From NCBI GenBank assembly GCA_016081115.2, contig JABTTQ020001790.1, forward strand, positions 124,001 through 188,000: a DNA stretch of 64,000 nt. The letters run 5' to 3'. The DNA comes from Rehmannia glutinosa (Eukaryota > Streptophyta > Magnoliopsida > Lamiales > Orobanchaceae). A model generated the notes under the pieces. That model saw only the letters and a program-made list of their open reading frames with translations, ran no database searches and was not told where the DNA came from. Below, piece by piece: positions 56,900-64,000 of this stretch. How positions within the stretch are numbered: position 1 is the stretch's first letter; every line of letters begins with the position of its first letter. A program made the position numbers and the translations under genes.

Positions 56900-57153
56900 G
56901 TGAATTGAAGATTCTGACTAACAAATGGACTGAAAAAAAAAATCTTGGAATTTTTTTTTTACTTGGTCAACGGTCAACCCTTGGTCAACTATCAACTTGA
57001 CTTGGTCAACTCTATGAGTTAACTCAATACTCTCAACCCGATCTCACTATGTATAAAATCTCAAGAATTTTTTTTTTTTTTTTCGATGTGGAAGATCAGT
57101 CAAAGCTGCAACCACAGAGCATACTTAGAATTTCACGAGATTTTACAACCGTG

Positions 57154-57166
57154 GCTCTGATGCCAC
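57154..57166 (-). promoter_or_regulatory. Primer binding site of Copia-C (initiator tRNA-Met variant)
   Basis: The element strand TGGCATCAGAGCC differs from TGGTATCAGAGCC at one base and lies three bases inside the 5' LTR. Confidence 0.8.
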
Positions 57167-57169
57167 TTT

Positions 57170-57509
57170 GTTGGAAATTTACCACTCAAAAGACATAATT
57201 TTATTGATCACTCAAATATTACAAGACACACCTCACCACAACTTCACTCAAACTCAAATATTACTTAGAAGCTTTGCTTCTCACTCACTTGTTTTTCTTT
57301 CTTAACTTGATACAAAATGAACCAACAACACCACCTATTTATACTAAAACTTTATCTAGATCAATGGCTAAGATTGATTCTCACCAACCTTAATCCAATG
57401 GTCATCTTTTATTTCCATCTACCACATTCACCTACCATACCAACAACTTAAAATCAACTACAAAACTCAACTACCACAATTAATTATAAAATAAGTTTAT
57501 AATTCAACA
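57170..57509 (-). repeat. 5' LTR of Copia-C
   Basis: 340 bp; differs from the 3' LTR at about four substitutions plus two one-base length differences. The TATA box is intact. Confidence 0.93.
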
Positions 57510-59822
57510 TACGTGCTACTTATCTAGACATAAAAAGTATACCCAATATTCTTCTACAATAAAATCTGTATAATTATATGTAGATTTATTTGTTTATAAT
57601 TTTTATATTCCATTTCCAGCTAAAGCCACGGGTGGAGATAAGCTGACGGACACTAATTGGTCTGTTTAATTGGGAAGAAGGTACTAATTTTCTAACATTC
57701 TCTTATATTACTTAATTTTTATATATGCATTTATTATTTTTCAAAAAATTTATAAGCTACTTATTTGTCCTTTTTTTTTTTTTTGAGTTTACAGTTCAAG
57801 CTAAGGGAACATAAGCAGATCCAAATAAAATAATAAGTTGATCAAGCATTCAAGTAAGTGCTACTATCTAATATGCTCAACCAAAATATTAGAAAACGTT
57901 GGTAAAAATTACTTATCTTGTTGGAGATGATTGTAGATTTTGTTATCTTCATATTGTCTCTGGTTATTCCTTTATCTATTTTCTACCCTCTAATGAGGAT
58001 TTGTGATCTTCTGTGTATGTGCTTGTTGTATTCTTGTCTTGTTGGTAGACTGAATTCCGAATATAATGCTCTTGTGTAGTTTGTGATATTATATTTTTCA
58101 ACGTTTTTGTGGATATCGCGAATTATATACAACAAAGAATGATATATATGTTGATTTTGGGGTTTTCAAGACAAAAAATTTCAATTCTGAAATTTTTTTG
58201 TATTTATTTAGTAAGAATAAGAAAGAAGCTCAAATCACATGTTTCTTAGTGCAGATTTGAAATTTTTTGTTATGTTTCATAATTTTTTAATTATTTTCGC
58301 ATTCAAATATTTCATTTGTGGTACTGGAATAAGGTTTTTCTTACCAATGCCGATTTTGGGTTTTTCAAATCCATACATTCCAGTGCAGAAATTATATGAT
58401 TCCAATCAGTAAAAAATTCTCGTACAAACGATTATATCTGTGATTTTTTTTATATATAAAATGTATAAGTTTTCTTAGATAAAATGTATTAGTTTTTTTC
58501 CCTAAAACAAATCTGAAACATAATACATCTTTTATCATTAAAAAATTCCTTTCTCTAAATTTATTTTTTATTAGAGGTATTTTTTTCGAAACAGATGTAT
58601 AGCTTTTTAAATCTTTTTGTGGGAGGATTACTGATTATAAATTTTTATGTAGTAGATTTTTATTTCTAAATGTCCAAAATCTCTATTTATAACTTTTCAG
58701 TGAATTATGTAAATAAAAAAAAATTATAACATTTTTTTCCGGAATTTTTCTTTTTCTAGCATATATAATTTTCGTATGTAGGAATCAATGTATACCGTTC
58801 ATACTTCAATCTCTACTGTTTCGAGCTACAACAAAATTATCTACATTGAAGGTAAATAAATTTCTCATATTGTATTAAAAATAAGAAAACTGACCATCAT
58901 TTGTTGCGTTGTTGCTCTTCTGCTGCATGCAGGAGATTACATGGTAAACTTCATTTTCCTCTTGCTCTTCAAATATGATTACCTGAAAAGTTGTAATGTT
59001 TGTGATGTAGATGTTGAGTTGGATCAAATAATAGTAGGAAAATATTGTTGGACAAAATGGTTGGAAAACTTTAATAATTAATTTAACATGAGTTTATATA
59101 ATGAGATCGGACGAAAAATGAAAAGGCTGTATTGAAACTTGTAGTTGGAATATGTGAAATACAGCTCCATTCATAAGAACAGACAATTAACTTCTTGTTG
59201 CATTGATTCTTGTACTCTAATTCAAAAATTAAATTAAACCATCTTCAGTATCTAAAACTGATAACTAATAAAAATAAAAATTTAAGTGAACATACCTCTA
59301 TGTCATGGAAGATTAAACTAACGATTTCCCGGATTTTCTCATGTACAAGTATTCCATATAGACGAATCAGTGGGAGTCTGAGCACGCAAATAGGATTAAT
59401 GTCTTTAACCATGCCTAACAACAGAGGCATTTTGCAGATTTCCTAGATTTTAGGAGCACTTCCAAATTCATTATGCTATGACAACTATTTATAACTGGAT
59501 AATTAAGAAAGAAAAAAAGGAACAAAAGAAATATTTAATAGTTTTAGATGCCCAAGAGGCATAAATTATTTTAAATTCTTGTATTACACAGACCAATGTA
59601 CAATTTGAATTGCATACAGATCAAGGCAAAAGATAGTCGCGATTATAAGAAAACTCGTATTTCTATGCACAATTAATTATTTTTTAAATTTGAATTTGAA
59701 TTTCTTACTTTGAACATGATGTAATTCATATTATTTTTTTATTGTTGTCTGCTAAAGTGAGTGCAACAATTTAAGAAAGTTGTGTTATTTAGACTTTATG
59801 AGGCCGTCAGAATTTAATTAGT
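57510..59822. other. AT-rich intergenic DNA, one exon-like stretch
   Basis: Mostly low-complexity AT-rich sequence with no recognised gene. A minus-strand exon-like piece at 59296-59442 is listed separately. Confidence 0.6.
59296..59442 (-). other. Exon-like stretch of unknown origin
   Basis: Minus strand: acceptor-like ATCTAG, then an open frame with PLLLGMVKDINPICVL and IRLYGILVHEKIREIVSLIF, then a consensus donor GAG/GTATGT. The product is not recognised. It could be a captured or decayed exon, or chance. Confidence 0.25.
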
Positions 59823-59840
59823 AACCTGCATGATCTATGA
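59823..59840. repeat. Left target-site duplication of the eS8 retrocopy
   Basis: AACCTGCATGATCTATGA, repeated exactly at 60721-60738. Confidence 0.9.
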
Positions 59841-60722
59841 GCTCGGTAGACAACCTATCGGGGATTCATCGGAAACCTAGAATCATCTGCTTGCAATCAT
59901 GGGTATTTCACGAGATTCCATGCACAAGAGGCGTGCCACTGGAGAAAAGAAGAAGGCCTGGAGGAAGAAGAGAAAGTATGAGCTCGGTAGACAACCTACA
60001 AACACGAAGTTGTCAAGTAACAAGACAGTGCGCAGGGTGAGAGTTCGCGGAGGTAATGTGAAGTGGCGTGCCTTGAGGCTCGATACAGGAAACTACTCCT
60101 GGGGTAGTGAAGCTGTGACCCGAAAGACTCGTATTCTGGATGTCGTTTATAATGCATCCAATAATGAGTTGGTTAGGACCCAAACTTTGGTGAAGGGTGC
60201 TATTATTCAAGTTGATGCTGCACCATTCAAGCAGTGGTATCTTCAGCATTATGGAGTTGATATTGGTCGCAAGAAGAAGGCTGCTGCCAAGAAGGAAGGA
60301 GAGGAGGCTGAGGCTACTGCTACTGAAGAGGTTAAGAAGAGCAATCATGTCCAAAGAAAAATAGAGAAGCGTCAGCAAGAGCGAAAGATTGACCCACATA
60401 TTGAGGAACAATTCAGCGGGGGTCGTTTGTTAGCTGCCATCTCCTCGCGACCAGGCCAGTGTGGCCGTGCTGATGGTTATATTTTGGAGGGCAAGGAGTT
60501 GGAATTTTACATGAAGAAACTTCAGAAGAAGAAAGGAAAGGGTGCCAGCGGCGCTTAAATCATCTCAAGCTCGTTAAAAATTTTCTGATCCAGAAGTTAC
60601 TTCGATCATTTTTTGCTTACCATTGAAATGAGCGAAACAATAGTTTGATTGTGTTTTCTAGAGTTATATTGAACTTCAATTGTCATCTATGGTGCACACT
60701 TATTATTCAAAAAAAAAAAAAA
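59841..60722 (+). mobile_element. Retroposed eS8 mRNA (processed copy)
   Basis: An intronless cDNA of ribosomal protein eS8 with 5' and 3' untranslated regions and a 12-14 base A tail (60709-60722), bounded by an 18 bp direct repeat. These are the marks of LINE-type target-primed reverse transcription. The 5' end carries an extra piece: 59836-59857 duplicates 22 bases found inside the coding region at 59977-59998. Confidence 0.9.
59899..60558 (+). CDS. RPS8: 40S ribosomal protein eS8 (RPS8), intact intronless copy
   Basis: 219 codons, complete from ATG to TAA, close to the 220-odd residues of plant eS8. It starts MGISRDSMHKRRATGEKKKA. It carries the family blocks WRKKRKYELGRQPTNTKLS, VRVRGGNVKWRALRLDTGNY, SWGSEAVTRKTRILDVVYNA, FKQWYLQHYGVDIGRKKK and RPGQCGRADGYILEGKELEF. 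eS8 is a structural protein of the small ribosomal subunit body. No frameshift or stop is seen, which is unusual for a dead processed copy: it is either recent or still under selection. No introns are present, whereas plant eS8 genes are, as far as I know, normally split. The sequence upstream is AT-rich and its promoter is unknown. Confidence 0.93.
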   Translation: MGISRDSMHKRRATGEKKKAWRKKRKYELGRQPTNTKLSSNKTVRRVRVRGGNVKWRALRLDTGNYSWGSEAVTRKTRILDVVYNASNNELVRTQTLVKGAIIQVDAAPFKQWYLQHYGVDIGRKKKAAAKKEGEEAEATATEEVKKSNHVQRKIEKRQQERKIDPHIEEQFSGGRLLAAISSRPGQCGRADGYILEGKELEFYMKKLQKKKGKGASGA

Positions 60723-60738
60723 CCTGCATGATCTATGA
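60721..60738. repeat. Right target-site duplication of the eS8 retrocopy
   Basis: Follows the A tail directly; identical 18 bases to 59823-59840. Confidence 0.9.
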
Positions 60739-60879
60739 ACAGTGTCTTTAAAAATTCTTACTATGTTTTTTAAATATTTTTTCCTTTTTCAAGACTTACC
60801 AAAATTGGAACTGTAGTTTTGGCGGGATTTTTCCCCAAATAGAATACTTTCTTGCTTATATATATATATATTTAAATTT

Positions 60880-62282
60880 CTACCAAAAACAGCTTTCTTA
60901 AAGCTGTCTTTAGTCTTTTTTTTATAATTTAAAAATTTGAAAACAGCTATGTTAAAGCTGTTTTCAGTTAAAAAAAAATTCTTTTAAAATTTCCGAAAAT
61001 TTTGAAAAAAAATTGATTTTGTAGTTTTTGTCTTTATAATGCTTATTAGTTTTTCCAACCCTAAAATGAGTAGTTTTTTTAATAATTCACAATTTTAATA
61101 TGGCGTAATTTTTCCGTTATGTTAATAATTTTTATTATATTAAAATTATTAAAAACAGTCAAACGTACAAATATTCCACACACACCAACTGACAATCAAC
61201 AAACATTGCATAGCATAGATCAAAGGAAACACGCGTCGGTGGAGTAGAAATTTCAATATAATAGAAATTTCAAATAAAAATTATTAACTTAACGGAAAAA
61301 TAACACCACATTAAAATTGTGAATTATTAAAACACTATTCATTTTAGGGTGGGAAAAAATAATAAGCATTATAAAGACAAAAACTACAAAATCAAAAAAT
61401 TTCAAAAATTTCCAGAAATTAAAAAAAATGAAAACAGCTTTAACTTAGCTGTTTTGAAATTTTTAAATAAAAATTAAGAAGACAACTTGATTTATTAAAA
61501 AAGACTAAAGACATCTTTTTTTTTTTTGTCGAACGATAGTATTTTATTCAAACAACTCAAAAACTAAAATTATAACTACAATCGTAGCCAATCGGCTATG
61601 AGCCAACATGACTAACTACAAGTTGCGGGGAATTGGTAAGACCAATTCAGTTCCACAACACGGACTAAAAAACTACACACCCCAAACTCACCCACTCCAC
61701 GGAGACTTCAAAGACTCCTTAATGGAGATCGAACACACTAGAAAAATCAAACCGGCACGAGCAAACATCGTGCATACCTTTGCGAAGAAAAAAATCGATC
61801 CGCCTACGAGTTTCTCAAATCAATAGGGAATAGAAAATACGAACAAAATAAGAAAACTACAACATTCTATAGCTAAAAACGAGAAAAAACAGAGAACGAA
61901 AAAAAAAAGAAAAAAAAAAACAGAAAAAATAAAAGATGCCTCTCCTCACCCAAATCATCTCGCCGCATCCCATCGTCTACTCACTCGAGACACCTTCGTG
62001 AAGCTCCGACCCGCTTTTACCCTGGACCAAAAAATTTCGGCCACCTCGGATACCCAAAGCACCGCCATTGTTGGCTAGCCCTCCATTAACAAACATGGAG
62101 GGGAGGAGGAGGGGGGGGGGAGGAGGAGGCGGCGGTTGTGTGAGGTGAGGAGGGAGAAGAGAAGAATACTAGGGTTTTTTTTCTTTTTGTTTATTGGTTC
62201 TTGGAAGGTGAAAATGGAGTAAGTATTGTATGTGTGTTTGATTTTTGACTAAAGACATCTTTAAGAAAGCTGCTTTTGGTAG
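60880..62282. mobile_element. Foldback element with arms of about 260-290 bp
   Basis: The left arm 60880-61140 and the right arm 61260-61513 plus 62263-62282 are inverted copies, sharing CTACCAAAA, CAGCTTTCTTAAAG, TTTTGTAGTTTTTGTC and TAATAATTCACAATTTTAAT in mirrored order. The spacer is about 120 bp. The right arm is split by a retroposon. It has no coding and no clear target duplication; a Mutator-like or other MITE origin is possible. Confidence 0.75.
61503..62262 (-). mobile_element. Poly(A) retroposon inserted in the foldback element
   Basis: Body 61519-62246 on the minus strand with a T run (61516-61527) representing its A tail. It is flanked by a 16 bp duplication, GACTAAAGACATCTTT (61503-61518 and 62247-62262). 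The 3' end reads ACTATCGTTCGAC before the tail, a form I associate with plant LINEs. The 5' half is GC/CT-rich with AAACCCTAG, like an mRNA leader. No long open frame exists. It is either a deleted LINE or a retroposed transcript. Confidence 0.8.
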
Positions 62283-62295
62283 ACATTTTAAAAAA

Positions 62296-62416
62296 ATTAA
62301 AAACTTTGAAAACAACTTTTGTAAAGTTGTTTTCACAATACATTGGCAAACAAATGAAATTTCACGGTAAAAACGTCAAAGTTATTTCAAATAACAATAA
62401 TTTGATAAATTAGCCC
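62296..62416 (-). repeat. Dispersed repeat, inverted copy of 46408-46523
   Basis: The minus strand reads GGGCTAATTTATCAAATTATTG and later TTTGCCAATGTATTGTG, as at 46408-46523. It adjoins the foldback arm and may be its outer terminus. Confidence 0.6.
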
Positions 62417-62806
62417 TTATTAATCCAATATTCTGGTTCCAACGTTAGCATCGGATTGCCGATGCTGGAAAACCCTGCGGTTTAGGCTTTGCAGATGCGG
62501 CGAGGAGCAGAAGTTGGGTCTATGATAGTCCAGCTCAACCAGGACAGATCAGTTTGAAAATAAAAATATGTTTGTTTGTAGTTTTTTAACTGTATTTTTC
62601 ACATAGATTTGCGTGATTATAGAGAAAACTTATTTGGTTGTAGTTTTTAAGGTTGTTTTAATATAGGTTTGCATGATTGTGGTACGTGAAAACTTTTTTG
62701 TTGTATTTCCAAAAGAATATTTCCAGAAAAAGATACAAAAAAATTAAAATGACCTCATTTCCACTGAGAACTTCCCTTAATAAACAATAAACCTAGTTTC
62801 TAGAAA
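62417..62806. other. Intergenic DNA with a hairpin and a 65 bp tandem duplication
   Basis: AGCATCGG-ATTG-CCGATGCT (62447-62466) is a perfect 8 bp stem. A diverged direct duplication of about 65 bp lies at 62569-62695 (TTTGTAGTTTTTAA, ATAGRTTTGCRTGATT, GAAAACTT in each). I see no gene. Confidence 0.5.
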
Positions 62807-64000
62807 AGTTGGAAAATAGAAAATGGTAGTTGCAAATACAACCATACTGTTTTCGTAATGATTCAAATGAACTACAACATGGCCTATTTATAGGTGTATT
62901 CTAAAACTAAAACATTAATTCAAAGTTGTACTAATAAATGATATTGATTGGCTAGTTTTATAATTTTCATTTAGTAGTTGGTTGATGATATTAATGGTGT
63001 GAAATTACAAATTAATATTTTCAACACCCCTCTTAATTTCTAATCCACTGATATTTGTAATCTAAAGCGAGTTTCTCAATCTTACAAAATATTCATACTT
63101 CAGTTGCTTGGTGTTCAACAACTTGGTCTTGCGATCTCACATACTTCACTTGAAATCTTTTCTTGCAATACATTTCTTGAAGTAGAGGTTTGAATATCAA
63201 TTGTTTCCTTCGATTATGAAAAGACGGATCTCGAACAAAGCTATCGCTGACTTGTTATAACATAAATTGATTAGCTCAAGTGGCTACTAGGATCTGGAAT
63301 ATGACTCTTTTGGAAACTTTTGCCCGAATTGATTCCCAAGTAGACATCCTTCACAAAATTGATAAGGGTGGTTCATACAATATATACTTCTCACCATATT
63401 GTTCTTGGATATTAACTCGAGTCCGCCAAAGATCAGATGTTCGAATATTAGATGTCATAGCCATGATGAATCCTTATAGTGTGCCTTGGGACACTTTGCT
63501 AGATCTAGACAAGTTTGAATGTTGGACAGAAATTTTCTATTGCTTGGTATGGGTACTCTAGCAATCAAATTACTTATATTGTCTCTTATAGACAAGTTGT
63601 TGTCTTTTAAGTGAATGTTATAATCTTTCTGTAAGAGTTAATCTAAACTCAAAATGTTTGTTATCATGGTGGGTATATTGTAAACATTTGAAATAAATTG
63701 ATGTCTCCCATATTTTAAGAGAATAAGGACTTTACCATTTCCTTCTACTATTACTTTAGAGTCATTGCCAAAAGAGATAATCCCACTTATTAATTCATCA
63801 AGTTCTACGAACATTGATCATCCCCCATAGATATGATTGCTAGCACTAGTGTTCAGGTACCATGTCTCTTCTTGACATTCACCATTGTCGTTGCGTGCTT
63901 GCAGCAAAACATTAACTCCATCTTTTTTCTTATCTTCCACTAAATTGGTGCTCTCATTGACTTGAATATTGGGATGTATTCAATCTCTAGCATAATGACC
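62807..64000 (-). mobile_element. Decayed relative of Copia-C with internal deletion (runs off the edge)
   Basis: An LTR-like 62807-63026 with CACCTATAAATAGGCC (minus strand) ends CAACA next to the purine tract GAAATTAAGAGGGG. The sequence then follows Copia-C RNase H (equivalent to 52890-53115) and jumps at about 63265 to the integrase zinc-motif region (equivalent to 55312 onward), continuing through GAG-pre-integrase and protease to the window edge. RT and the integrase core are missing, and many stops are present. The plus-strand open frame at 63280-63561 is a shadow. Confidence 0.75.

Larger units (their letters stand above)
52536..57509 (-). mobile_element. Copia-C: young Ty1/copia retrotransposon (5.0 kb)
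   Basis: Two 340 bp LTRs differing by about four substitutions and two single-base indels. It has an initiator-Met primer site variant, a purine tract, and gag, protease, integrase, RT and RNase H in copia order on the minus strand. Flanking bases TACTC (52531-52535) and TACGT (57510-57514) match at 3 of 5 positions only. Despite nearly identical LTRs the polyprotein frame is broken at many places. Confidence 0.93.

Noticed and set aside
59837..60040. Alternative frame overlapping the eS8 start
   Set aside because: Out of frame with the conserved eS8 product and ends inside it.
60013..60411. 132-codon minus-strand frame with hydrophobic runs
   Set aside because: Antisense of the intact eS8 coding region.
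63280..63561. 93-codon plus-strand open frame near the window end
   Set aside because: The minus strand aligns with Copia-C GAG-pre-integrase, so the plus-strand frame is a shadow.

Overview
This window is plant nuclear DNA, almost certainly from a dicot, and it is dominated by nested transposable elements. The evidence is Ty1/copia elements primed by initiator-tRNA-Met, Ty3/gypsy elements of the Tat and Athila lineages, a CACTA transposon, Helitron-type termini and a plant-type ribosomal protein eS8 sequence. I see no bacterial-style operon, CRISPR array or convincing tRNA/rRNA gene. The only intact host-type protein gene is an intronless eS8 (RPS8) copy near 60 kb.

Layout. (1) 1-1940: 3' end of a plus-strand copia element (family Copia-A). 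(2) From about 1941 to 46365 one old Tat-lineage gypsy element forms the backbone and is split by three insertions. Its reverse transcriptase is at 1941-2554 and its RNase H and integrase are at 16859-18702 and 30976-31057. An 84-90 bp tandem array lies at 31125-32040, and an antisense spliced gene (aORF) at about 32440-34076 and 44994-45290. A tentative 3' LTR is at about 45769-46365. The insertions are Copia-A on the minus strand (2555-16858), an Athila element on the plus strand (18703-30975) and Copia-B on the minus strand (34077-44993). Copia-B itself contains a 2.44 kb solo LTR (37887-40330). Flanking target duplications support each step: CAGGA/CAGGG, GATAC/AATAC, CTGAG/CTGAG and CAATA/CAATA.

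(3) 46366-59822 is AT-rich. It holds a small element with Helitron-like ends, a non-autonomous CACTA transposon (48676-52122, TSD AAT) and a young copia element, Copia-C (52536-57509, 340 bp LTRs with about 4 substitutions between them). (4) 59823-60738 is an eS8 retrocopy with a poly(A) tail and an 18 bp target duplication. (5) 60880-62282 is a large inverted repeat broken by a poly(A) retroposon. (6) 62807-64000 is a decayed, internally deleted relative of Copia-C.

How the parts work together: gag, protease, integrase, RT and RNase H remnants are present for every LTR element, but nearly all are frameshifted or stopped, so most copies look unable to move on their own. The most unusual content is the accessory coding capacity. 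Copia-A carries about 4.7 kb of extra gene (ORF3) after pol, with promoter-like sequence in front of it. The Tat element carries an antisense gene with intron-like junctions. Two inverted Copia-A copies 0.6 kb apart could give long hairpin RNA. All calls were made by reading the sequence; no database search was run.
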